A model generated the notes under the pieces. The model was not told where the DNA came from, did no database searches, and saw only the letters and a program-made list of their open reading frames with translations. Made by a program: the position numbers and the translations under genes. Below are positions 33,141-44,735 of a stretch of 64,000 bases of DNA, piece by piece. Within the stretch, counting starts at the first letter, position 1, and every line of letters begins with the position of its first letter. This DNA is from Siphonodentalium dalli (Eukaryota; Mollusca; Scaphopoda; Gadilida; Siphonodentaliidae): positions 54,385,762 to 54,449,761 of the forward strand of contig CP136061.1 of assembly GCA_032622095.1 (NCBI GenBank), given 5' to 3'.

Positions 33141-34448
33141 TTATTTGATATTTGGGGTGTATTTATTAATGAAATGTGATTTTAGGTACTTATGATATTT
33201 GTCACTAGTTTCTACGCGAAGCTTACAATCACATGGGAGTTCATTCCGTAGACATCTGGCTCTGGTTGATATGACACTTCTTGCTTTTTTTGTTCTTCTG
33301 AATTCACAATACAGATTTGAATTTGCTTTGAACCGGGTATTGTGGTTATGGATATCATGTATATTAGTAAATATTGAAGACAGCGATTTGGGGAGTTTCT
33401 TTTGATGGAAATCATGTAAAATTTGTATTAGTTGCATGTTTCCAATGTCATTCATCAATAGCAAATTGTGGTCCCTGCATATTTCTGGTATGCTTTTTTT
33501 TTGGTAAGATAGTGTGGCGATAGCTTTGTTTTGTATTTTTTCAAGATTTTCAAGGTTTTACTTTGTTGTTGCACTCCATATGGCATTACAATATGTGAGA
33601 TGTGGGATAATCAGTACAGAATAGATTGTTTTCATTGTATCTCTGGGTATGAAATCACTGATTTTTCTCATGACTCCTAAATTTTTTGACAGTTTTTTAG
33701 TAATAATAGATTCCACTTGCATATTCCATGATAAATTTTCTTCAATAATAATTCCTAGGAATTTAGTGTTTTTAACTCTTTGTGTCTGATTTTCATTGAT
33801 CTTGAGCTCGGGTAGGACAGTTATTTTTTTGCATAGATCTGTATTCGTAAATATCATGTAATAAGTTTTTTCTAGGTTTAGAGATAGTTTATTAGCAAGA
33901 AACCATTTGCTCATTGTCTCCATTTCTTTGTTGACTACATCATATGCCTTATTTATATCTTTATTAGAGTAAAATGCATTTGTATCATCAGCAAATAATA
34001 TTAGATTCAGGTCCTTACAAATATTTGGAAGATCGTTCATATATATCAGAAAGAGTAGAGGGCCAAGTATAGATCCTTGTGGAACTCCACATATTATGTC
34101 TGTTTGTGAAGACAAGTGGCCTTCATATTGTACAGATTGTTTTCTATTAGTCAAATAGCTTTGGAACCAGTTCAGTGCAACCCCACGACATCCATAGTTT
34201 TCAAGTTTATTTAGCATTATATTATGATTTATTGTATCAAATGCCTTTGATAGATCAAGGAATACCCCAATGGTGTGTTCTCTATTATCCAGGGCTTGGG
34301 TAATTTTCTCTAAGAGATCAGTTAGTGCCAGAATAGTTGAGTGATTCTTTCTGAAGCCATATTGACTTCTATATAGAATATTGTATTTGGTTAAGTATTT
34401 GTTCAGTCGGTTGTACATCATTTTTTCTAGGATTTTGGAAAATACAGG
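33141..34448 (-). pseudogene. LINE reverse transcriptase, palm to C-terminus
   Basis: From 34448 downward the frame runs through PVFSKILEKMMYNRL, YGFRKNHSTILAL, SKAFDTINHNIM, GVPQGSILGPLLFLIYMNDL and the catalytic LFADDTNAF, then the thumb region to WSATTK near 33560. There a TAA stop appears. After a frameshift in a run of nine A/T at about 33493-33501, the C-terminal domain (HNTRFKANSNLY, ARCLRNELP, YLKSHFINKY) continues to 33141. With one stop and one frameshift in this part it is dead but only lightly decayed. It is a CR1/L2-like clade by motif style. The minus-strand orientation is shared with the upstream pieces at 38619-39056 and 41366-42955. Confidence 0.9.
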
Positions 34449-34992
34449 TACCCTTATCGAAAAAACATGTTTGCCGCAAACATTTGCTGCAAATGTGCGG
34501 CAAACCCTTCTGCAAATTTGCAGCAAACCTACCAGCTGCGAACTTTTATCATGCAAATGAGGTTTGCGGCAAACTTTCCGCAAATTTGCTGCAAAGGTTA
34601 CCGCGACCTAATTTGCATGGTAAAAGATTGCAGCAAACTTTTACCATGCAAATTAGGTCGCGGCAAACTGTGCAGCAAATTTGCGGAACATTTGCCGCAA
34701 ACTAATTTGCATGATAAACGTTTTCGCAGCAGATAATTGTTTGCGGAAAGCGTGCAACAAATTACTCAGCTTCCTGCATACTCACTGCAACCAACTCTTG
34801 AGCTAATTAAGGTGAATTTCAAACAAATGTACAAAACAAGAATTTAAGACCAAAGAAAAATAAAGGTTTGGGTCAAGTTACATGTCAGAAAAATTGGGGC
34901 CAGTATGGTATAGGCAAGCTTGAAATATAATTTATTTTATATAATTTTGACATTCTTATGATTTTTCGTCTCTTAATGCATGATTTTCTTTG

Positions 34993-35365
34993 TACCCCAC
35001 TGGACAAAACAAGTGTCCATTGGCACCGCGGTGTATTTGCCGTTCGGCCCGCGGTGTCAGAGTTTGTAACTGCAGTTGAGCACCGCGGCCGAACGGCAAG
35101 TACACCGCGGCCGAACAGCAAGTACACTGCAGCCGAAAGGCAACTACACCGCAGCTGAACGGCATGTACACCATGGTTATATTTATGGTTTGTATCGTCT
35201 TTTTTCAGTTTAATTAACGTACACCGCGGCAACTACACCATGGCGGAACGGCAAGTACACCGCGGCCCAACGGCCGGTGGAGCCGCGGTGTAGTTGCATT
35301 TCAGCCGCGGTGGCAACGCTAACCGCAAGGCGGTTAAGTGGACACTTGTTTTGTCCAGCAGGGTA
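34993..35365. mobile_element. Nested 369-bp TA-flanked MITE with CCGCGG-rich interior
   Basis: The element at 34995-35363 has ends CCCCACTGGACAAAACAAGT GTCCA and, on the other strand, CCCTGCTGGACAAAACAAGT GTCCA, with TA on both sides. The interior consists of repeated GCACCGCGG, GCCGAACGGCAAGTACACCG motifs and is much more GC-rich than anything around it. Confidence 0.85.
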
Positions 35366-35775
35366 TATAAAGTGGTAATAAACACAATATGCTTTGACAG
35401 ATACTAAACAGTCCATTCTGAATATACAAATGTATGAGAAATTAAAATTATTTTTCAACAAAATTCTTGACACCATGAAAATCTGGGGTTGGTGTGTTTA
35501 GAATACATGTAGGCTGGGCTGGTATACTAGTAGGGAAACATGAACCACAATTTTTTTTGGGTATATGTTACCGTTAGCATTTTAATGTCATACTAGGAAG
35601 AATGTGTGCGGGTCAACATATGGCCTGTAAATTTATGCCCAGGATAACTGTGGATAACAGATAAAAGAAATAACGAGGCACAATTTAAATAATAATTATA
35701 TTGATCTAAATTTAATTCAATTGCAATATTGTTCTACGTAAATAATGTGCACACACACCTGTACCGGTACATAGA

Positions 35776-36015
35776 TCATGTCATGAAACTCTACTTTGGC
35801 TATGCCCGTACATAGAGATCGTATTCCATCATTTGACATATGGGAACTTTTTGATGTTCTGTTGGGGGAACTTCATATGCGTAAAACATGAACATGTACC
35901 TAGACAAACATCTACTAGTACTAGAACTTGGATTATGAACTTTCTGAAGCAGCATGTGGATCAGCAATCTGCGAAGGCGGTCACATATAATTGAATTTGA
36001 CATATTGTACCATCG
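35776..36015. repeat. Family J left-arm fragment
   Basis: ATCATGTCATGAAACTCTAC, TTTGGCTATGCCCGTACATA, GAGATCGTATTCCA and TTTTTGATGTTCTG match the arm of the element at 12160-12675. Confidence 0.5.
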
Positions 36016-36092
36016 TTTGTCCATGTACTAGCAGTAGTAGCTAGTACGTACATATGCAAAGTCGTTTCATTGTATGACTACTAGTAAGTACC

Positions 36093-36628
36093 GGTACTAA
36101 GGTCGATGGGGTCATTGTCACAAGGCTCCGGTCACATTCGTAACGGTTTATAGCCAGCTTTTTAAATCGATCACAAATGTAGCCAGCTTTTCACCGGCGA
36201 TCACATTCGTAGCCAGCTTTTCTAATCGCATGCTTTATATGGCGCGAAATACCGGTACGACGTCATCGTGTTTGTGACTAAAATGTCGACATCATGCTCC
36301 AAAACTGACTTTGTTTATCAACTTAAATTACATTAATGGCATATAATTCGAGCATTCTGACGACATTGATCGGAAACCTCTCAGGTTATTAGACAGAAAT
36401 ATAAATATCAATTTAAAAGTAAAGTTGTTTTTCATCCACCAATTCAGAAAAATTACCGTAGATTATTTATAACCTAATCGTGTTCACCGATGCTCGCATG
36501 AATATGAAAAGCTGGCTATAAATGTGATCACCATAGAAAAGCTGGGAACATTACATTTGTGATCAATTTAAAAATCTGGCCACGATTGTGATCAATGCCT
36601 TGTGACAATGACCCCATCAGCGGTACTA
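36093..36628. mobile_element. Inverted-repeat element with GGGGTCATTGTCACAAGGC ends
   Basis: The ends GATGGGGTCATTGTCACAAG (36106 onward) and the inverted CTTGTGACAATGACCCCATC (to 36619) are perfect. GGTACTAA occurs just outside on both sides (36093-36100 and 36621-36628), a candidate 8-bp duplication with a few bases between it and the repeat. The interior repeats TAGCCAGCTTTTxxxATCG and GATCACATTCGT motifs. Confidence 0.6.
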
Positions 36629-38160
36629 ACTTGAACTTGACACAGGATTTGTAAGATGAACAATTTTAAAAGAATGTTCCTTGAAGTTTATGACCTTAAT
36701 CTTCATCAACTTCCATGCATGATCCCTGGGGAAAATCAATTCAAGTTCAACTTATTCAACTTCAAGGGCAGCCACCTGCACTGCAGACAGTGTCAGTACT
36801 GTTACCTGCACTGTGCACAGTGGCAACGCCATTAGAACTTCAGTAGGAAAACGACTCATGGCAGTGTCGGCTTGGGCTGGCCTAGATCCTAACAGCCTAA
36901 TATACTTGAATGTATATATTATATGGAACATCACTGGAATTTCATGGTTGATCAACTGAATCCGAATTTCATGGTCATTGAATTTTCCTATCCAGTCTCC
37001 ACTGTGAAACTCATCCCATTCAAAATTGGCGAGCTCGCCGGTTTCCGTGTCAACACACCATTTCACTTCGAAGTTTGAGTTGAAATTTGGATGTAATTGT
37101 AAACATAGTTCAGTCATGAACGTACATGTAGTGCGTACGTATACATCCTTCTGGAAGCATCAATCTGCGAAAGCGGTCATGACTCATTTTGACCTATTGT
37201 AAACAGTACTATTTCCTTCAACTTCAAGTTAACTGTTCACATAATATAATAATGATCAAGAATGATTACGGTATTCCAATTTATTTGTTTCACGATGTGC
37301 ATACACTGTCATAATAATCATATTCCATATAATTAATTAATTATATTCCTCAATGTTCCATCAACTTAACAGATAAAGATCCACTGAATCATCGCAGCGG
37401 CAGTTTTTAATTTCAAAAATTTTGCGCTCAAATTTCGCCTGTTTGAAAAGGCAGCTTGCAGAAAGAAACGGATCATTGAGGTTGTTTTATGGGTATTTTG
37501 CTTCATCTGGATTATTTCTACACAAAGTATATACAAACAATGATTTACATTGGCATTATATTAATAACTGATATATCTAAAACGGCACACATTTTGTATG
37601 ACTCAATTCCATATTCCAGTTCCCGTTTCACTTTTTAATTTTATAACTTTCGATTTCAAAAGGCACATCCGCCATGATATATTTGTTTTGTTTTCATGAT
37701 AACAAACCCAGGATCGTGACAATAAAGCTATCCGACAATAGAACTGTTAAAGCCACATGGGGTATTGAACCTTTTAAAAACATTATATGGAATTTTGTTG
37801 TCCATAAATTGCATAATCCATCGCTTGTTAGATCGGAATTTAAAAAAAAATAATCAGCCCCCGAAATTAGGAAAAATGTCCCCATGGCAAATTTAATTTA
37901 ATCAAGCTGAATATAGATATCACAATAATCACATGTTACCACGGTGTTTCACACAGCATTGCTTTATTTTCCTGTGGGTTATGTTGAAATCAATGATGCA
38001 AATTATCAAACCCAAATTTTAAACAAATATATGGTGAAAAATAAATTGAAATATTCCAAGTTTAAAACGCACATGTGGCGAACAAAGATTCACAATGCAC
38101 TAACTACGAACTTGAAACTAATATAAAATTCACTGTGAACTTATCGCAAACTTTTCCATC
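36629..38160. other. Interior of the 4.2-kb element; no gene supported
   Basis: The longest frame (36752-37117, minus, 121 residues) begins MTELCLQLHPNFNSNFEVKW and is fairly non-repetitive, but I recognise no domain. It could be a chance frame or a captured exon. The rest is AT-rich. Confidence 0.25.
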
Positions 38161-38618
38161 CAATCTAAATTTACTGCAAAAAAATATACATGAAATATTT
38201 GTGGATTGCTAAAATAAAAACACTCGGCCAAGGATTGATGCCTTAATTAATTTAATGTTTCAAATGATCAAATCCAAACTTTAAATAAATATTTAGTGAA
38301 AAACAAAATGAAATTCCAAGTTTGAAAAGCACTTGCAGCGAACAAATATTCCAAACCAAGATTCCAGCACACTTACCGCAAACTTGAAACTAATCTAAAA
38401 TTTACTGTGAACTTATCGCAAATGGTTTGCTTTGAATTTAAATTTTCTGCAAAGTTGCAGCAAACAAACTAAATTTACTGCAAAGTTGCAGCAAACAAAA
38501 AGTTTGCGGCAAAGATCTGCGAATATGTGCAATTGACTTTTTGCGAACAAACCATTTGCTGCAAACATGCCGCATATTTGCCGCTAACTTGCAGCAAACA
38601 ACCATTTCGATAAGGGTA

Positions 38619-39056
38619 GCACAGAGACTGGCCTGTAGTTACTTAATGTGGTTGGGTCTTTAGCTTTGAAAATAGGTACAACTTTTGCTATCTTCATGAG
38701 GTCTGGAAATATTCCTTTAGCAAGAGAAAGATTGCATATGTGTGTAATGGGTTTAATAATAAATTCGCTACAATGTTTCAATATTGAACACTTGAGATCA
38801 TCAATACCGGCAGCCTTTTTTGCACTGATATTTTTGAGAATTTCTATAACTTCAAATTCATCTGTTGGTTGGATAAAGAATGAAGAACACTTAGGTTGAT
38901 TAAGGTAATCTGCTGGATTCTTGTTAGATTTAATTTTTGAAGCAAGGGTTGGTCCAATATTGGTGAAGAATTCATTGAATTTGGTAGCAATTTCCTCTTT
39001 GTTATTAATATATTTATTTTCATAAAAGAACTCTGTTACATTTTTGCTTCCCTTTT
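38619..39056 (-). pseudogene. LINE reverse transcriptase, N-terminal part
   Basis: On the minus strand 39050-38619 reads KNVTEFFYENKYINNKEEIA, then FNEFFTNIGPTLASKIK, ISAKKAAGIDDLKCSILK and VPIFKAKDPTTLSNYRPVSV, the classical entry into the non-LTR reverse transcriptase. The frame is open throughout this segment and joins in frame to 34448 once the 4.2-kb element is discounted. Confidence 0.9.
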
Positions 39057-41365
39057 TAGCTCAACTTACTTGTAAGTTTGAGCTATTGCCATGGTTTGGC
39101 GTCCGTCGTCCGTGTGTGCGTGTGTGCGTGTGTCCGTGTGTCCGTGTGTCCGTGTGTCCGTCAACAATTTCCTTTGGCGCGGGCTACAGGTTGTACCTTT
39201 GGTCTGATCTTCATGAAATTTGTCATGAATGTTGACATTGACATGTAGATGGGAACGAGTCATTTTTGGGTCATTCGGCCAAAAAACATGGCCGCTGGCA
39301 GCCATCTTGGATTTCAAGATTCAATCCATTGGCGCGGCCTACAGGTCGTACTGTTCATCTGATCATCATGAAATTTGTCATTGATGTTAATAATGACATG
39401 TAGATGGGAACGAGTGATTTTGGGGTCGTTCGGCCAAAAAACATGGCTGCCAGTAGCCATCTTGGATTTTACTCTTTGCATGACTAAATCCTTTGGCGCG
39501 GGCTACAGGTCGTAGCTTTGATCGGAACATCATGAAATTTGTCATGGATGTTAACAATGACATGTAGATGGGAACGAGTGATTTTGGAGTTGTTCGGCCG
39601 AAAAACATGGCCGCCAGCAGCCATCTTGTATTTTACTCTTTGCATGACTAAATCCTTTGGCCCGGGCTACAGGTCGTACCTTTGGTCTGATCTTTATGAA
39701 ATTTGTCATGAATGTTGACATTGACATGTAGATGGGAACGAGTCATTTTGGGGTCATTCGGCCTAAAAACATTGCCGCTGGCAGCCATCTTGGATTTCAA
39801 GATTCAATCCATTGGCGCGGGCTACAGGTCGTACTGTTCGTCTGATCATCATGAAATTTGTCATTGATGTTAATAATGACATGTAGATGGGAACGAGTGA
39901 TTTTGGTGTCGCTCGGCCAAAAAACATGGCCGCCAGCAGCCATCTTGTATTTTACTCTTTGCATGACTAAATCCTTTGGCGCGGGCTACAGGTCGTACCT
40001 TTGGTCTGATCTTTATGAAATTTGTCATGAATGTTGACATTGACATGTAGATGGGAACGAGTCATTTTGGGGTCATTCGGCCAAAAAACATGGCCGCTGG
40101 CAGCCATCTTGGATTTCAAGATTCAATCCATTGGCGCGGGCTACAGGTCGTATTGTTCGTCTGATCATCATGAAATTTGTCATCGATGTTAATAATGACA
40201 TGTAGATGGGAACGAGTGATTTTGGGGTCGTTCGGCCAAAAAACATGGCTGCCAGCAGCCATCTTGGATTTTACTCTTTGCATGACTAAATCCTTTGGCG
40301 CGGGCTACAGGTCGTTGTGTTGGTCGGAAGTTTATGAAATTTGGCATGGATGTTAACACTGACATGTAGATGGGAACGAGTGATTTTGGAGTCGTTCGGC
40401 CAAAAAACATGGCCGCCATCTTGGATTTTACTCTTTGCATGACTAAATCCTTTGGCGCGGGCTATAGGTTGCCTTTGGTCTAATCTTTATAAAATTTGTC
40501 ATGAACGTTGACATTGACATGTAGATGGGAACGAATCATTGTCGGGTCATTCGGCCAAAAAACATGGCTGCTGGCGGCCATCTTGGATTTCAAAATTCAA
40601 TCCATTGGCGCGGGCTACAGGTCGTACTGTTCGTCTGATCATCATGAAATTTGTCATGAATGATAACAATGACATGTAGATGGGATCGAGTCGTTATGGG
40701 GTCATTTGGTCAAAAAACATGGCCGCCAGCAGCCATCTTGGATTTTACTCTTTGCATGACTAAATCCTTTGGTGCGGGCTACAGGTCGTAGCTTTGGTCA
40801 AATGGTCATGAAATTTGTCATTAATTATAACAATGACATGTAGATGGGAACGAGTCGTTTTGGGGTCATTCGGTCAAAAAACATTGCCACCAGCATTTTA
40901 CTTTTTGCATGACTAAATCCTTTGGCGTGGGCTACAGGTCATACCTTTGGTCTGATATTTATTAAATTTGTCATGAATGTTGACATTGACATGTAGATGG
41001 GAACGAATCATTGTGGGGTCATTCGGCCAAAAAACATGGCTGCCAGCGGCCATCTTGGATTTCAAAATTCAATCCATTGGCGCGGTCTACAGGTCGTACT
41101 GTTCGTCTGATCATCATGAAATTTGTATGTCGTAGCTTTGGTCAGATCTTCATAAAATTTGTCATGGATGTTAACAATTATACGTAGATGGGAACGAGTT
41201 CTTTTGGGGTCAATTGGCCAAAAAAATGGCCACCAGCAGCCATCTTGTATTTTACTCTTTGCATCACTAAATCCTTTGGCGCATGTTAGACATTTCAATT
41301 AGCACCTTTCCTATTCCTCCATTTACTGTCAACCATTAAATTATTCCCCTACCTAAGTTGAGCTA
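39057..41365. mobile_element. 2.3-kb TA-flanked element made of ~160-bp tandem units, inserted in the LINE
   Basis: The element at 39059-41363 (2305 bp) has 10-bp ends GCTCAACTTA/TAAGTTGAGC and TA on both sides. The interior is about 13 alternating units with GCGCGGGCTACAGGTCGTAC, TGATCxTxATGAAATTTGTC, GACATGTAGATGGGAACGAG and GGCCAAAAAACATGGCCGC then CAGCCATCTTGGATTT. The left side starts with a GTGTGTCCGT run. Nominal excision leaves the LINE frame off by one base in an adjoining A-run. No protein. Confidence 0.75.
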
Positions 41366-42955
41366 CAGTGTCATTGACACTTTCATTCTTGTTGAGAATG
41401 TTTTTAATCAGTTTCCATGTGCCATTGATATTACCTTCATATTGTTGGAATTTCCTATGATAATAGTGTTGTTTAGCAGTACGGATAATTGAATTTAGTC
41501 TATTCCTATACTTCTTGTATCGATCATTATTATAGTATGTTCTTGTTCTTAATGAATATTTTATATAGTTTAATTATTCTTTCTTCTAATGGAATTCAGT
41601 ATACCTGCTGTTATCCATGGATTGCAATGATTAGAAGGTTTGATTTTCTTTCTGATGTTTGGAAAATTATTATTGTAAATGTTTGTTAATGTTTCGTGGA
41701 AAGAATTGTAGGCTTTGTTGCAATCCTGGTTGTCTAACACCATAGTCCAGTCAATATTGGATATTTCGGTTATAAAATTTTCTTTGTTTCTTTTTGAATA
41801 GTCTCTTTGCCATATAAATACGTCTTTCTTATTCATTGTTTTAGTTCCATTGCTCAAAAGGAGATAGATAGGCATGTGATCTGTAATGTCTTCCACGAAT
41901 ATACCAGCATCGATAGATGAGGAGAGGAGACAGTTGGAGAATATGTTGTCAATAAGGGTTGCACTGAACTCAGTTATTCTAGTGGGTTTCGTTATTGATG
42001 GCAAGAACATAAATGACTTTAGTAAGTTAAGGAAGTTGTTTCCGCTGGTGTTATTAGTATTTATGTTTATATTAAAGTCTCCCATTAGGAAACAATCTTT
42101 TTTCTCTTTATGTATCTGGGTTAATACTGTTTCAAGTTTTTCAAGAAAGTCATCGACATTAGAATTTGGGCTTCGATATATACATCCTACTACTTGTTTT
42201 TTGTTTTTTTTGTTTTTGTCAGGAATTTCAATAAATAAGCTCTCAAAGTTCTCACTGAACAAAGACAAGTCTGATCGTACCTGTGCTTCAATGCTTTCAT
42301 GTACATAAAGTCCAACTCCACCCCCACCTCTATCACTCCTGTGTTTCTCATATAAGCTATAGCTTCCCATTTTTGTTAGATCCACAGGAGATTCATCCTT
42401 AAGCCAAGTTTCAGTAACGCCTATTAGATCAAATCTGTGTCTACAGGTATACAGGAAAGTGGATAACTTGTCCATATTTTTTAATAGTGAACGTATGTTG
42501 AAGTGTATCATTGATGATGACACATTTTGGTTTATTATTTTCAATTTATCGTTAAATTCATCAAGGAGGGTATAGTTAGAGGAGTTTTCAGGATTTACTG
42601 GGTTTAAATTGTAGTCATCATCATCCATTTGATGTTCTTCACGGAAGTCATCATTTAGAGTGAATGGGTTCATTAAAAATGATTTATTTGAATTTGTGTG
42701 AGTATATTCTTGTTTCATGTCAAATAATGCCAGTCGGAACAGTGCCTCTTCCTCCATGTGATTAAATGGAAATAACGTCTCATTACAATGGTAGCAAAAC
42801 CATGGGCTATCATCATTAGCTAGCTTCATGAAATCTGTTTTCAGTAATTTAGAGCAGCGGAGGTGAATCCATTGATCACACAGGTCACAACATAACGCAT
42901 CTTGATTTTTTCTCACTGATTTGTTGCATGTATAGCATGGGTATTTTAGAGGCAT
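41366..42955 (-). pseudogene. LINE ORF start: PHD-like zinc finger plus apurinic-type endonuclease
   Basis: The main frame (42955-41570, 461 residues) begins MPLKYPCYTCNKSVRKNQ. Residues 7-60 form a PHD-type cysteine/histidine pattern (C-x2-C, CDLCDQWIHLRC, WFCYHC). An acidic linker follows, then an exonuclease-endonuclease-phosphatase domain from about residue 145: HFNIRSL, FDLIGVTETWL (catalytic Glu), GGVGLYVHE, VVGCIYRSPN, FLMGDFNIN, TLIDNIFS and the terminal TDHMPIYLLL. After RRKNN a frameshift near 41570 precedes YKKYRNRLNSIIRTAKQHYY and NKNESVNDTVAQ to 41366. PHD fingers are known in CR1-group proteins; here the finger and endonuclease share one frame. It is a dead copy. Confidence 0.88.
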
Positions 42956-43585
42956 GGTAATGTGGTACGTTGTATGGGGGGGGGGGTATGGAGGGGGCGG
43001 TGTGTGCGAGTGGTGAACTTTTTGAAGTTATTTGTCCAAATGTAGGGTGTTCACATCAACGGAGAAATGGCTGCAAGAAAAAAAGAGTGATGAGTCTATT
43101 TTTAGATGAACTGGGAGATGACTTATTCAGTTTATATGATTTCCAGAAGAGAATGTGCATTACGTAATGGATGGTTGGATATATGTTGTTTTCCATGCAC
43201 ATGCTTGACAAAACTCAGGAAGTATATACATAATAACGTATCAATCATTAGTGCATGCAATTATAGTTTTGTGAGTTAAACACATACATGTAAGCTTATA
43301 GCATGCAGCAACAGATGAGTATGTCACAAAAACAAAATAATATATATATAACAAAGACACACAAGAACAGAGGCATGCTAGTCGATGGATTAACATGAGA
43401 TGGAAGTATGCTGTCCAGAGTCAATGACACGATACGCAGTCACTATGATGATGAGAGTATGTTGTCCAGAGATGATTATACACTGTCATGACGTTGAAAA
43501 CAAAACATGCTGTCCAGAGATTATATCTTTCACAGTTAGAATGATGAAATAGGTATATATCAATGAAATTCGGGATGGAAGATGG
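42956..43585. other. Probable LINE 5' region and flank; no gene
   Basis: Just upstream of the LINE start is a G-rich run (42976-42985), then unassigned sequence. 43410-43530 holds three diverged units with ATGxTGTCCAGAG. The LINE 5' end cannot be fixed. Confidence 0.4.
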
Positions 43586-43700
43586 CAATCAATTGAGTGT
43601 TCAATCGTTTTGTTCATGATTTCCATTCTAGAGTTATTTATCTTTGTTTATACGAAAATGTTGTGTTTTTTCCATTTGAGCTGATATCTCAACCATACTT
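43586..43700. repeat. Family H copy
   Basis: Matches 32347-32440 (GGCAATCAATTGAGTGTTCA, TTTCCATTCTAGAGTTATTT). Confidence 0.55.
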
Positions 43701-43702
43701 TG

Positions 43703-44140
43703 CAAAATCCATGCAGGGTTTACCTCCCTTGATGATTCGGTAAGACTGCTGCTACCTGCGACATTTTACCCACATTTGGTGGACTTCCGCGATATTAATT
43801 ATATACTAAGCGAACAGAGCAACATGTTGGCCTTATTAATAAAAACAAATATTCAACAACATTTGTTTAATTTCGTACCTTAAGTTAGGAAAGAACCAAC
43901 CAAAGAACTATATTGCGAAAAGGTGTGATTTGGTTCTCCAATTATTTTATCAACACAAAAGTCAAACACAAGAGTTGTAATTTGCTGCCATTTTGCTAAG
44001 GAGTGTGCGAAAATTGTCAACAAAACTACTGTTCTAATTCTCCATTCTGTCAATAAGTTTTTAGTGAGTGAATTGATCTCAAAGCACATAGGAAATTGGA
44101 CTTTGGTCGATGGTGATCTCGCCATTTAATCTGGAAAAAC
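43703..44140. repeat. Family N copy 1 (partner 63565-64000)
   Basis: Long near-identical blocks with the window end: TCCATGCAGGGTTTACCTCx, CGACATTTTACCCACATTTG, GTGGACTTCCGCGATATTAA, TATACTAAGCGAACAGAGCA. The minus strand encodes GDKIIGEPNHT-like peptide in the partner (VDKIIGEPNHT here) and TVVLLTIFA/SIVLLTIFA in both. Confidence 0.8.
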
Positions 44141-44440
44141 CCGCGCTAAATATAAAAAACCACAGACTAGTACACAGCCAGTGACAGAGTCAGAAAGGAA
44201 GTATGACTGGTGCGCTCATGTAGAGATTGCATACTTTGTTGGTTTGTGTTTGCCACAGTGGGGGTATGCCGGCACTGCTTGGGCAACCTCTTGTTTTACC
44301 TTCATGAAGCCAACCATATCCCATGAGGACTGAATGGGATTGATAACTGAGACCTACAGGGTGTAAACAAACCAACCTTCAGGGTATAAACATATACTCA
44401 CAATCACCATAACTTCATTTATGGAAACCTTAGATAAATA
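44141..44440. repeat. Family M, uninterrupted copy, with GTGGGGGTATGCC segment
   Basis: 44252-44290 (GCCACAGTGGGGGTATGCCG ... CCTCTTGTTTTACC) matches the right end of the 58139-58712 repeat. 44296-44425 matches family M, split at 29484/30875 by the hAT. Confidence 0.65.
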
Positions 44441-44598
44441 TTTTATGATGTGCTGATTGATTATCATATTTTGAAGTGGAGATGTCTGATTGTGTATTTA
44501 GTTATCTATGTAATGTGATCAATATTCACCAAAGGCCACGCATGTACTCGGCTCAGGGCTTTAATTTCCTAGATTCATTCACATAATTTCACATACAC

Positions 44599-44735
44599 AA
44601 CAGTAATCCTCTAAATAATTGACTCACTGAGAGCTTTCCAATGAATGGTAACAGGCCATATTTCCAACTAAATCCTGAAAATTTACCCATAATTCTGCTG
44701 TGGTTAAGGAGTCGATTACTTAGGGCATTACTGTA
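44599..44735. mobile_element. TA-type hairpin MITE, partly deleted
   Basis: The left end CAGTAATCCTCTAAATAATT joins the right half of the palindrome; the right end is GGGCATTACTG then TA. Confidence 0.65.

Larger units (their letters stand above)
34449..38618. mobile_element. 4.2-kb TA-flanked DNA element inserted in the LINE
   Basis: The element at 34451-38616 (4166 bp) has perfect 12-bp ends CCCTTATCGAAA/TTTCGATAAGGG and TA on both sides. Removing it with one TA rejoins the reverse transcriptase in frame between NYRPVSVL and PVFSKILEK, which independently fixes both borders. The first and last ~300 bp consist of many short TTTGCxGCAAA motifs. The interior hosts the nested 369-bp element at 34995, a family J fragment and the inverted element at 36108. 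No transposase frame is recognised. The superfamily is unassigned; TA alone does not prove Tc1/mariner. Confidence 0.85.

Noticed and set aside
36093-36628. Assigning the GGGGTCATTGTCACAAGGC element to a named superfamily
   Set aside because: The candidate 8-bp duplication does not directly adjoin the inverted repeats, so the border is uncertain.
32347-43690. Family H copies on both sides of the LINE as a long target-site duplication
   Set aside because: Family H is dispersed (also at 7680-8060) and the two copies are diverged; LINE target duplications are short.
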